This document shows, one piece after another, positions 1 through 6,011 of a DNA stretch of 6,329 nt. A program made the translations under genes and the position numbers. The notes under the pieces are model-generated. The model made no database searches and was not told the origin of the DNA. It worked only from the letters and a program-made list of their open reading frames with translations. Positions within the stretch are counted from its first letter, which is position 1, and each line of letters begins with the position of its first letter. This stretch comes from Bacteroidota bacterium (GTDB lineage: Bacteria; Bacteroidota; Ignavibacteria; UBA10030; UBA8401), in the NCBI GenBank assembly GCA_030824175.1, contig JAVBYH010000185.1, positions 1-6,329 on the forward strand, in the 5' to 3' direction.

Positions 1-8
1 GTATTCCC

Positions 9-1016
9 ATGTCCCTGACTACCCCATTTTTACATTCCTCCTTGTCGAGTCCCGTCATCATCGCATCGGGTCCGGCGAGTCACGACGTCAACCAGATCGC
101 ATTGGCCGAGGAGCAGGGCGCGGGCGCCGTCGTGCTGAAGACCGTGTGTTCGGACAAGTTCGCGTACATGCGGCAATGGCCGCGGCCGCGCTACAAGCTG
201 CTCGATTGGGACAAGCAGATCGCGGGCCGGTCGAAGCAGTTCACCCTCTTCGCGTTCGAGCAGGGCTACAGTGGAACGCTCGAGGATTACTGGACGTTCA
301 TAGAGCAGGCGAAGGCGCGCACGCGAATGCCGATTATCGGCAGTGCGTTCGCCGATACGGCAGAGGACTGGGCGTTCCTTGCAGCGAAGATCGAAGCGTG
401 CGGGGCCGATGCGGTGGAGCTCGATATCTCATCGCCACACCGTCCGGGCTCGCTTGAATTCGAAACGACATTCGTGGCCGGGATCAAGGCAGCCGTCGGT
501 GCGGTGAAGATACCGGTGCTTGTGAAACTTGCATCCACACCCGATCTGCTCCGGCAGTGCATTGTGTCCGAGCAATGCGGCGCCTCCGCCGTGACGCTCT
601 GCAACCGCATCCGGGGCATCGACATCGACATCGAGGAGCAACGGCCCATCCTCCATGGATATTACGGAGGCATCGGCGGGCCGTGGGCGAAGTATTATAC
701 GATGATGCATGTGGCCGAGGCCGCGCAGCATCTTACAATTCCCATCAGTGCAACGGGCGGAACGATGACGGGCGAGGATGTCATCAAATACGTTCTCCTC
801 GGAGCGACGACGGTGCAGGTGCTGTCTGCCGTCATGATCAACGGATGGGAGACGATCGCGGCGATGAACCGCGACATCGAGGCATACATGGAGCGGAAGA
901 ACATCCGTTCGCTCGACGAGATCAGGGGCCTCGCGTTGACGCGGCTGACGGATCCGAGCGAGATCCAGCGGTGGCCAGGCGAACCAAAAACCGGAGCGCG
1001 CAATGTCTGGAAGTAA
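9..1016 (+). CDS. PreA/dihydroorotate-dehydrogenase-like FMN flavoprotein
   Basis: A 335-residue (beta/alpha)8 FMN oxidoreductase of the dihydroorotate dehydrogenase/dihydropyrimidine dehydrogenase superfamily, cytoplasmic. Visible family marks: N-terminal SPVIIASGP (14-22); LKTVCSDK (43-50), with K44 at the position of the flavin-contacting Lys; IGSAFADTAEDW (110-121); VELDISSPH (136-144), equivalent to the family's ELNLSCPH; VLVKLAS (170-176); LCNR (197-200); a GYYGGIGG loop (217-224); and the FMN-phosphate region ATGG (248-251) ... LGATTVQVLSAV (264-275). The overall pattern resembles the FMN domain of DPD and bacterial PreA more than true PyrD. Key differences: the DPD/PreA Asn is D139, the catalytic Cys is S142, and the Asn-Thr pair is N199-R200. 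The substrate is therefore probably not a pyrimidine. The frame is open to the left edge, but ATG 9 matches the usual family N-terminus; no Shine-Dalgarno is visible in the 8 nt before it. It is the first visible gene of a five-gene operon and overlaps the ferredoxin gene by 14 nt, its likely electron partner. Family is certain; substrate is unknown. Confidence 0.9.
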   Translation: MSLTTPFLHSSLSSPVIIASGPASHDVNQIALAEEQGAGAVVLKTVCSDKFAYMRQWPRPRYKLLDWDKQIAGRSKQFTLFAFEQGYSGTLEDYWTFIEQAKARTRMPIIGSAFADTAEDWAFLAAKIEACGADAVELDISSPHRPGSLEFETTFVAGIKAAVGAVKIPVLVKLASTPDLLRQCIVSEQCGASAVTLCNRIRGIDIDIEEQRPILHGYYGGIGGPWAKYYTMMHVAEAAQHLTIPISATGGTMTGEDVIKYVLLGATTVQVLSAVMINGWETIAAMNRDIEAYMERKNIRSLDEIRGLALTRLTDPSEIQRWPGEPKTGARNVWK

Positions 1017-1275
1017 GCGTTACAAGGGGCTGACGCCGTTTCCGCCGGATCTCGGCGGCAACTATGCGCCGATCGCCATCGTGATCGAGGACCAGTGCAT
1101 CGGATGCGACAGGTGTCTGCCTGTGTGTTTTTTCGACGCGATCGTCATGGACACGAGCGAAAAAAATAAATTCGGCAGGACCGCGATCGTCGTCCCTGAG
1201 AACTGCACGGGATGCGGACTCTGTTTCGAGGCGTGTCCCGTGGACGCCATCGACTGGGTGCGCGAGCCGGGATGA
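1003..1275 (+). CDS. 2x[4Fe-4S] ferredoxin, partner of the PreA-like protein
   Basis: A 90-residue bacterial-type ferredoxin. Two CxxCxxCxxxC motifs are complete: C32-C35-C38-C42 (CIGCDRCLPVC) and C68-C71-C74-C78 (CTGCGLCFEACP). By family rule C32/35/38 plus C78 bind one [4Fe-4S] cluster, and C68/71/74 plus C42 bind the other. C42 is followed by Phe instead of the usual Pro. The first 25 or so residues (basic, then a Pro/Gly-rich PFPPDLGGNYAP stretch) resemble a linker or docking tail. GGAG at 993-996 lies 6 nt before the ATG, inside the end of the upstream gene. This protein plus the upstream one (90 + 335 residues) add up to about the size of E. coli PreA (411), in which an FMN barrel is followed by exactly this kind of two-cluster domain; here they are separate, translationally coupled ORFs. 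Inferred role: electron transfer between the FMN protein and an unseen donor or acceptor. Confidence 0.95.
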   Translation: MSGSKRYKGLTPFPPDLGGNYAPIAIVIEDQCIGCDRCLPVCFFDAIVMDTSEKNKFGRTAIVVPENCTGCGLCFEACPVDAIDWVREPG

Positions 1276-2249
1276 ACCGATTATCCGTTCTCATCATTGG
1301 CACCGGCCGGATCGGCGCCTTCCTCGACACGCCGCAGAGCCCGATGATCCGTACGCATGCCCACGCCTTTTCACTGCATCCCGGTTTTACGCTTGAGGGG
1401 TTTGTGGATGCGGATGTCCGGCAGGCGGCGAAAGCCGCGGCACTGTGGGGGGGCACGGCGTACGCCTCGGTTGCCGCCGCGTTCGCCGGACGGACGATCG
1501 ATGTCGCCGTGGTGGCCGCTGCGGATGAGGCGCATTACGGCATCCTGAAGACGCTCGCCGGACTGCCCGTGCGCTGTGTACTGGCGGAGAAGCCGCTCAC
1601 AAAGACTGTGCGTGAGGCCGAAGAGATCGTCGCACTGTATGGTGAACGCGACGTTTCGCTGTGCGTGAATTTTTCACGGCGATTCGTTCCCGAGGTCATC
1701 GATCTGCGGAACAGGATTGCATCGGGAGCGTTCGGCACGTTCCTCTCCGGCACCGGCACCTACGGGAAGGGTGCCCTGCATAACGGATCGCATCTCGTTG
1801 ATCTGCTCCGATACCTCGTTGGCGAGATCGCCGGCGCCCGCTGCGTTTCGGCAGTGCGGGACTGGCGCGAGGATGACACGACATGTTCGGCGGTGCTGGA
1901 CATGACGAACGGCGCGCATTTTTTCATGCAGGGTATCGACAGCCGCTGCGCAACGATATTCGAGGTGGACCTGTTTTTCGAACGGCAGCGGGTGCGCATC
2001 GTCGACTTTGGATTGCGCATCGAAATGCATGGCGTGAAACCACATGCGGACAATCCGGGGCAGCTCCACTTCGAGCCGCCGGTGCACGTCGCCACCGGCC
2101 ATGCGAGCGTGCTCGTGCATGCAGCAGGCCATGTGCACGCCCATCTCGTGCGGGGCACGCCGCTCTGCAGCAGTGGTGCGGACGGGCTGGCGGCGCAGCG
2201 CATATGCGGCGAAATACTAAACGGCGCGCGGGACTGCGATGCGCACTGA
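1272..2249 (+). CDS. Gfo/Idh/MocA-family NAD(P)-dependent oxidoreductase
   Basis: A 325-residue cytoplasmic dehydrogenase. The N-terminal Rossmann fold opens with SVLIIGTGRIGAF (5-17, GxGxxG), and the first beta-alpha-beta unit ends at FVDAD (44-48). AEKPLTKTVREAEEI (105-119) is the family EKP signature carrying catalytic-type K107. The C-terminal alpha/beta domain includes NFSRRF (133-138) and the active-site stretch LHNGSHLVDLLRYL (169-182), with H174 at the conserved His position. Many members have Asp four residues before that His (DxGxH); here it is H170. ATG 1272 overlaps the ferredoxin stop (ATGA), consistent with coupled translation. A start at 1212 in the same frame would add 20 Arg/Gly-rich residues ahead of a Rossmann fold that already begins at Met-1272, so it was not used. 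Family members oxidise or reduce sugars, inositols, hydroxyacids and related carbonyl compounds; the substrate cannot be read from sequence. Family confident, reaction unknown. Confidence 0.92.
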   Translation: MNRLSVLIIGTGRIGAFLDTPQSPMIRTHAHAFSLHPGFTLEGFVDADVRQAAKAAALWGGTAYASVAAAFAGRTIDVAVVAAADEAHYGILKTLAGLPVRCVLAEKPLTKTVREAEEIVALYGERDVSLCVNFSRRFVPEVIDLRNRIASGAFGTFLSGTGTYGKGALHNGSHLVDLLRYLVGEIAGARCVSAVRDWREDDTTCSAVLDMTNGAHFFMQGIDSRCATIFEVDLFFERQRVRIVDFGLRIEMHGVKPHADNPGQLHFEPPVHVATGHASVLVHAAGHVHAHLVRGTPLCSSGADGLAAQRICGEILNGARDCDAH

Positions 2250-2262
2250 ATCCGTGAACGAG

Positions 2263-2268
2263 AAGGAG
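2263..2268 (+). promoter_or_regulatory. Ribosome binding site of the cyclase gene
   Basis: AAGGAG lies 8 nt before ATG 2277. It marks independent initiation after the only true gap (27 nt) in the operon and fixes the start of the cyclase gene. No promoter or terminator is apparent in this gap. Confidence 0.8.
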
Positions 2269-2276
2269 TTTGCCTC

Positions 2277-2897
2277 ATGCTGATCGACCTTACACATCCC
2301 ATCACATCGCGCATTCCGGTATACTTTCCGTGGCATCCGGCCACGCGTGTGACGCAGACGGCGAATTACGAGGAGCATCTCTGCGTCGTCAACGAGATCA
2401 CCCTCGGCACGCACACCGGGACGCATATCGACGCGCCGCGCCATGTGATAGAGGGGGGGGCGCCCATCGATGCCTACGACGCAAACCTGTGGATGCAGGA
2501 TGCGTACGTGTGCGATCTTTCGCCGCGTGAGGCGCGGGCCGGCATCACCGTTGAAGAGCTGCGGGGGCACCCGATCCCGCACGGCAAAGCGGTGATCCTC
2601 AAGACCGGATGGGACACGCGCTTCGGCGACGCCGATTATTATAAAACATATCCGCCGCTCACGAATGACGCGGCCGACTATCTTGTCGGGCTCGGCGTGC
2701 CGCTTGTTGCTGCCGATACGCCCTACACGCTCGACGTCCATTACATTTTTTTGAAAAAAGGAATTCCGCTTGTGACAAATATTAACAATACCGGTAGGTT
2801 GCGGGAGGGGATTGTGACATTAATCTCGGCGCCGTTGCTCATTGAGAACGGCGACGGTGCACCGGCCCGAGTGTTCGCGCGTGTGGAGGAGGAGTGA
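2277..2897 (+). CDS. Cyclase/kynurenine-formamidase-like metal-dependent hydrolase
   Basis: A 206-residue protein of the cyclase family (PF04199 type: KynB formamidase, isatin hydrolase, polyketide-cyclase-like enzymes), typical in length and lacking a signal peptide. It begins MLIDLTHPITSRIPVY, the usual strand. The metal motif GTHTGTHIDAPRH (44-56) supplies H46, H50 and D52 as ligands and H56 as the likely acid/base. The C-terminal motif normally reads H-x11-E-N-L; here it is H155 followed by T167-N168-I169, so the Glu that bridges the metals in KynB is Thr. The frame stays aligned to the family on both sides (GIPLV, then INNTGRL and APLLIENGDGAPARVFA), which argues against a frameshift. 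The residues usually reading PGDP are PWHP (18-21 region). Family members hydrolyse cyclic or formyl amides. Between the oxidoreductases and the M20 hydrolase a ring-opening step is plausible, but the changed metal site makes the chemistry uncertain. Confidence 0.88.
   Translation: MLIDLTHPITSRIPVYFPWHPATRVTQTANYEEHLCVVNEITLGTHTGTHIDAPRHVIEGGAPIDAYDANLWMQDAYVCDLSPREARAGITVEELRGHPIPHGKAVILKTGWDTRFGDADYYKTYPPLTNDAADYLVGLGVPLVAADTPYTLDVHYIFLKKGIPLVTNINNTGRLREGIVTLISAPLLIENGDGAPARVFARVEEE
2453..2460 (+). repeat. Eight-G homopolymer in the cyclase gene
   Basis: A run of eight G encodes the Gly-Gly (60-61) after the metal-binding motif. The reading frame is intact as given. Such a tract can slip in replication or be misread in sequencing. 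Confidence 0.6.
2885..2892 (+). promoter_or_regulatory. Ribosome binding site of the M20 hydrolase gene
   Basis: GGAGGAGG, inside the last codons of the cyclase gene, is a near-perfect Shine-Dalgarno. It sits 4-7 nt before ATG 2897 depending on which GGAGG is used. It supports ATG 2897 over the in-frame GTG at 2894, which would add one residue and sit too close. The high strength suggests the last enzyme of the operon is well translated. Confidence 0.8.
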
Positions 2898-4024
2898 TGG
2901 ATTCAATCGTCGACCTGCTGAGAGAACTTGTTGCGATCCCGAGCATTAATCCGATGGGGAAGACGGAGGCGTCAGGAAAATTCTGCGAGAAAGACCTGGC
3001 GGAGTTCGTTGCCGCCGCGATGAAGCGTTGCTCCATCGACGTGGAAATGTACGACGTGTCGCCGAACCGGCCGAACGTCGTCGGCTTTGTCGACGTGAAG
3101 GCGGAGCGCACACTCATGCTCGAGGCACACCTGGATACGGTGTTCGTGGACGGGATGACTGTCGATCCGTTCGCGGCGACAATCGAACACGGCAGGTTGT
3201 ACGGACGAGGATCCTGCGATACGAAGGGGGCGCTCGCCGCGTTCATGCATGCCGTCTGTACGCTGCTGAAGGAAGGGAAAAAACCGAAATATAACATTAT
3301 CCTCGCCGCCGTCGCCGACGAGGAGTTCGGCTTCACCGGAGCCGAGGCGCTCGTTGCGCGGGGTCTCAAGGCCGACGCGGCGATCGTGGGCGAGCCGACG
3401 GAGCTGCACATCGTGCGCGCGCACAAGGGGGTGCTGCGATGGAAAGTGAGAACGGCCGGACTCGCCTCGCATTCGGCGTATCCGTCGCGCGGGCGGAACG
3501 CGATCTACTCGATGGCACAGGTGGTGACACACCTGCAGGAGCACGCGCACTGGCTGCAGAGTCTGCCACCGCACCCGCTGCTCGGATCGCCGTCGTTGAA
3601 CGTGGGCACGATCGAAGGCGGGCAGGTCGTGAACATCGTCCCCGACCGGTGTGTCATAGAAGTCGATCGTCGGATGATGCCGGGTGAAACGGCAGCCGAC
3701 GCGCTTCGGCTTGTGAAGGAGGCGCTCGCCGGCGTGCCGGATTGGGAATTCGACGAGCCGTATCTGTCCGCCGCCGGCATGGAGGTCGCCCCGGACGCTT
3801 CGATCGTGACGATGCTGTCGGATGCCGTGGCGCATGTGCTGGGAAACGTCGTCGTCGAATCGGCCCACTATGGAACGGATGCCGGGCAGTATAACAGGGC
3901 GGGGGTGCCGAGCGTGGTGTTCGGTCCCGGCAATATTGCACAGGCTCACACGGCGGGCGAGTTCATAGACATCACGCAGCTCGAGCAGGCGTCCAAGATC
4001 GTGACGCGGCTCATCACCGCCTGA
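2897..4024 (+). CDS. M20-family (ArgE/DapE-type) amidohydrolase/deacylase
   Basis: A 375-residue cytoplasmic di-zinc hydrolase with every M20 landmark. EAHLDTV (76-82) carries metal ligand H78 and D80; GRGSCDTKG (103-111) carries bridging D108; DEEFGFTGAE (141-150) carries the catalytic base E142 and metal ligand E143; GEPTEL (165-170) carries E166; AHKGVLRW (175-182) leads into the lid/dimerisation domain with HSAYPSRGRNA (192-202, H192); and YGTDAGQYNRAGVPSVVFGPGNIAQAHTAGE (325-355) carries ligand H351. Length is normal. The ATG overlaps the cyclase stop by one base (TGATG). Relatives include acetylornithine and succinyl-diaminopimelate deacylases, carboxypeptidase G2 and N-carbamoyl/formyl amidases. 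The operon contains no arginine or lysine biosynthesis gene, so a catabolic amide or carbamoyl cleavage after the cyclase step is favoured as inference; a true argE/dapE cannot be excluded. It is the last gene before a terminator. Confidence 0.93.
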   Translation: MDSIVDLLRELVAIPSINPMGKTEASGKFCEKDLAEFVAAAMKRCSIDVEMYDVSPNRPNVVGFVDVKAERTLMLEAHLDTVFVDGMTVDPFAATIEHGRLYGRGSCDTKGALAAFMHAVCTLLKEGKKPKYNIILAAVADEEFGFTGAEALVARGLKADAAIVGEPTELHIVRAHKGVLRWKVRTAGLASHSAYPSRGRNAIYSMAQVVTHLQEHAHWLQSLPPHPLLGSPSLNVGTIEGGQVVNIVPDRCVIEVDRRMMPGETAADALRLVKEALAGVPDWEFDEPYLSAAGMEVAPDASIVTMLSDAVAHVLGNVVVESAHYGTDAGQYNRAGVPSVVFGPGNIAQAHTAGEFIDITQLEQASKIVTRLITA

Positions 4025-4045
4025 TCGAAGCAGACGATATGAGGG

Positions 4046-4080
4046 AAAAAAATGCGGCCACGAGGGCCGCATTTTTTTTT
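4046..4080. terminator. Bidirectional Rho-independent terminator
   Basis: A 7-bp GC-rich stem TGCGGCC (4053-4059)/GGCCGCA (4065-4071) with a 5-nt ACGAG loop is flanked by seven A (4046-4052) and nine T (4072-4080). The A and T tracts extend the stem and give a U-tail on either strand. It begins 21 nt after the M20 stop and would end the operon. Read on the other strand, it can also stop transcription of the acyl-CoA synthetase gene, whose stop codon is about 160 nt away. Confidence 0.92.
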
Positions 4081-4081
4081 G

Positions 4082-4098
4082 GCGAGCTAATAGCTCGC
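4082..4098. repeat. Short palindrome after the terminator
   Basis: GCGAGCTA (4082-4089) and TAGCTCGC (4091-4098) are exact reverse complements around one A, forming a 7-bp stem with an AAT loop. It lacks a U-tail. It directly follows the terminator T-run; function unknown. Confidence 0.6.
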
Positions 4099-4135
4099 TC
4101 TGCTATGGAAAACACCTGTATGTACAATTGGAGCG

Positions 4136-4214
4136 TGTAGGGCGAAACGGCGTTTCGCCCAGGTTTAACTATCGTACGATCGTCCGGCAGGGCGAAATAT
4201 CATTTCGCCCTACA
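4136..4214. repeat. Nested inverted-repeat element (REP/BIME- or MITE-like)
   Basis: A 79-bp element lies between convergent genes. Its ends are a perfect 12-bp inverted repeat, TGTAGGGCGAAA (4136-4147) and TTTCGCCCTACA (4203-4214). Inside, each end is itself a hairpin: 4140-4160 has arms GGGCGAAACG/CGTTTCGCCC around one G, and 4190-4210 has arms GGGCGAAAT/ATTTCGCCC around ATC. The 29-nt middle contains the 10-bp palindrome ATCGTACGAT (4171-4180). It can fold either as two adjacent hairpins or as one long stem. No ORF lies inside. Known intergenic families of this shape are REP/BIME pairs and small non-autonomous transposon relics. No certain target-site duplication was seen. Confidence 0.75.
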
Positions 4215-4239
4215 AAACGCATGGGCAAATGCGCGAATA

Positions 4240-5946
4240 TTATTCGGAGCGGGAGACGTAGAGGTAGCGTTTGATCTTCTGCGTCGGTGTCTTTTCAAAC
4301 GGCTCGGTCTGTTCGATAACGCGCGAGAGGCGTGAGAAGGCCGCGACCTGCGAATTGACCGCCTCCTTGATATCGACGAGCATGCGCGCGATCTGCTCGC
4401 GCGTCTTCGCCTCGTTGCCCGATCCGGCCGCATCGCGGTCGAGCGCCTCGTAGTCCATGAACACGCGCGCGACGAGCGAGGCGCCTTCCTTGTAGACGAG
4501 CGATTCGAGCACATACTCTGCCCTGTTGATGATCGATTCGATCGCTTCGGGATAGATGTTCTCGCCGCTCGCACCGAGGATGACGTTCTTCAATCGCCCG
4601 CGTATATAGAGGTGTCCGTCCTCGTCGAAAAACCCGAGATCGCCTGTGGAGAGCCATCCGTCGCTTGTAAGCACCTCGGCGGTGCGCTCGGGATCCTTGT
4701 AGTAGCCGAGCATCACGTTCGGTCCGCGGACGATGATCTCGCCGATTTTCGAGACGGGATCGGGATTGTCGATACGTACTTCAACGCCGGGCACCACCGG
4801 TCCGATTGCCCGGTAGCGTTGTATGCTGGGCATCGATCCCGCGATGAGCGGCGAGGTTTCAGTCATACCGTACCCGATGGAATATGGGAACTTCGCCTCC
4901 CGTAGGAACTGTTCGACTTCCGGGGCGACGGCGGCGCCGCCGATGCCGAAAAATTTCATTTCCCCTCCGAACATCTCCATCAGCTTCTTGCCAGCCAGGC
5001 CGTGCAGCTGCTTCCGGAAGAACGGCACCGTGACGAGCATCCGGCCGATGAGCTTCTTGCGGATCTGCGGGAGTATCTTCGTCTTGTAGATCTTCTCGAT
5101 GATGAGGGGGACGATGAGCATCACCGTGGGACGGACGATGGAGAGCGCCGGCAGGAGCACCGCCGCTGTCGGGGGTTTCCGCAGATAGGACACGGAAGAG
5201 CCGCACATCATCGGCAGCACGAGCACGAGCGAGCATTCATAGACATGGGCCAGGGGAAGGATGGAGAGCAGCCTGTCGCCCGGGATCATCGGCGGTATGT
5301 GCTGGGACGCCTGCGCGTTCCAGACGATGTTCTTATGCGTGAGCATCACGCCCTTCGAATGGCCCGTCGTGCCGGAAGTATAGATGATGACCGCGAGGTC
5401 GTCTTCCTTCGGGACCACATGCTGCAGGCCGACGAATTGCAGTGCCATGGAGCGGATTTTGCGCAGTTCGCGGCTTCCGTTGGTGATGAGCTGCTTCAGC
5501 GGCGTTCCGTGGTTCTGCTCGTCCACAAGCGAGAGCGTATCGAGGAGGATGAACGCCACGAAGGGGCTCCGGTCCAGGTCGTCGAGTTTGGATGCCGATC
5601 GTTCGGAGAAGAACACCGCGCGGCACTCCGAATGACGGAGAATGTGGTGCATCTCGCTTGCATGGAAATCGGGCAGCACCGGTACCGCGACGCATCCCAT
5701 CGTGGTGATCGCGAAGTACGCGATGCCCCAGAATGGGGAGCTCTCGCCGATGATTGCGACACGGTCGCCGGGGGTCACGCCGCGGTCCCTGAGGACGTCG
5801 GAACACAGGCGCACCTGTTCGCCGAATTCCCTGTATGTGAACGGTGTTTCGCCGGCGAAGCCCAGCGCGGGCATGTCTGAGTACATGCGGACGCTTCGTT
5901 CGAGAAGGGCCGCAAGGGTAAGGGGGGAGAGTGGGATCACGTGCAT
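4240..5946 (-). CDS. Long-chain acyl-CoA synthetase (AMP-binding, FadD-like)
   Basis: A complete 568-residue adenylate-forming enzyme that activates a fatty acid with ATP and CoA via an acyl-AMP. Motifs: ATP P-loop YTSGTTGHSKGVML (189-202); PLAHVYE (231-237), common in long-chain enzymes; FGIGGAAV (333-340); YGMTETSP (359-366); the hinge STGDLGFFDEDGHLYIRGRLKNVI (433-456) with ATP-ribose ligand D436 and the GRLK hinge; GENIYPEAIE (461-470); and TPTQKIKRYLY (553-563), where K557 fits the catalytic C-terminal Lys. No signal peptide or clear membrane segment; probably cytosolic or peripherally membrane-bound. ATG 5946 is the only ordinary start in frame, since the 54 nt upstream hold no ATG, GTG or TTG in frame. 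Its Shine-Dalgarno is very weak (only GAG directly abutting the ATG); a GTG at codon 3 is an alternative. It is divergent from the lipoprotein gene and convergent with the five-gene operon, so probably a separate transcription unit. Chain-length preference cannot be read. Confidence 0.93.
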   Translation of the reverse strand: MHVIPLSPLTLAALLERSVRMYSDMPALGFAGETPFTYREFGEQVRLCSDVLRDRGVTPGDRVAIIGESSPFWGIAYFAITTMGCVAVPVLPDFHASEMHHILRHSECRAVFFSERSASKLDDLDRSPFVAFILLDTLSLVDEQNHGTPLKQLITNGSRELRKIRSMALQFVGLQHVVPKEDDLAVIIYTSGTTGHSKGVMLTHKNIVWNAQASQHIPPMIPGDRLLSILPLAHVYECSLVLVLPMMCGSSVSYLRKPPTAAVLLPALSIVRPTVMLIVPLIIEKIYKTKILPQIRKKLIGRMLVTVPFFRKQLHGLAGKKLMEMFGGEMKFFGIGGAAVAPEVEQFLREAKFPYSIGYGMTETSPLIAGSMPSIQRYRAIGPVVPGVEVRIDNPDPVSKIGEIIVRGPNVMLGYYKDPERTAEVLTSDGWLSTGDLGFFDEDGHLYIRGRLKNVILGASGENIYPEAIESIINRAEYVLESLVYKEGASLVARVFMDYEALDRDAAGSGNEAKTREQIARMLVDIKEAVNSQVAAFSRLSRVIEQTEPFEKTPTQKIKRYLYVSRSE

Positions 5947-6011
5947 CTCAATAAAAATGTTAGTATGATTGACAGAGTATGTGATAAATGATTTTCGACG
6001 CCAGCGGATTC

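Noticed and set aside
9..1016. Naming the first gene pyrD or preA
   Set aside because: The family fits, but the active-site changes (D139, S142, R200), the unlinked ferredoxin and the absence of PreT make either symbol unsafe.
1212..1271. Upstream ATG start for the Gfo/Idh/MocA gene
   Set aside because: It would add 20 Arg/Gly-rich residues that read through the second ferredoxin cluster motif in another frame; the Rossmann strand begins right after Met-1272.
2740..2800. Frameshift in the cyclase gene explaining the missing Glu
   Set aside because: Family-like residues occur in the same frame before (DVHYIFLKKGIPLV) and after (INNTGRL, APLLIENGDGAPARVFA) the site, so the Thr appears to be a genuine substitution.
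2972..4072. 366-codon open frame on the - strand, antisense to the M20 gene
   Set aside because: The translation is rich in Arg and His with no recognisable motif, and runs into the terminator at its 5' end. The + strand frame carries all M20 catalytic residues, so this is a GC-bias shadow.
4136..4214. CRISPR-like repeat pair
   Set aside because: The two copies are palindromic, only two in number, and form one inverted structure; there are no regular spacers and no cas gene.
5002..5880. 292-codon open frame on the + strand inside the acyl-CoA synthetase gene
   Set aside because: Its product is a run of Arg, His, Asp and Glu without family motifs, while the opposite strand encodes a complete AMP-binding enzyme.
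5969..5974. Perfect TTGACA as a -35 for the lipoprotein gene
   Set aside because: No -10-like hexamer lies at 16-18 bp (the sequence there is TTTTCG-like); GATAAA is too close at about 9 bp. Probably chance in an AT-rich region.
5978..5990. Possible CRP site around TATGTGATAAATG
   Set aside because: Only the TGTGA half-site matches; the symmetrical TCACA half is absent at the required spacing.
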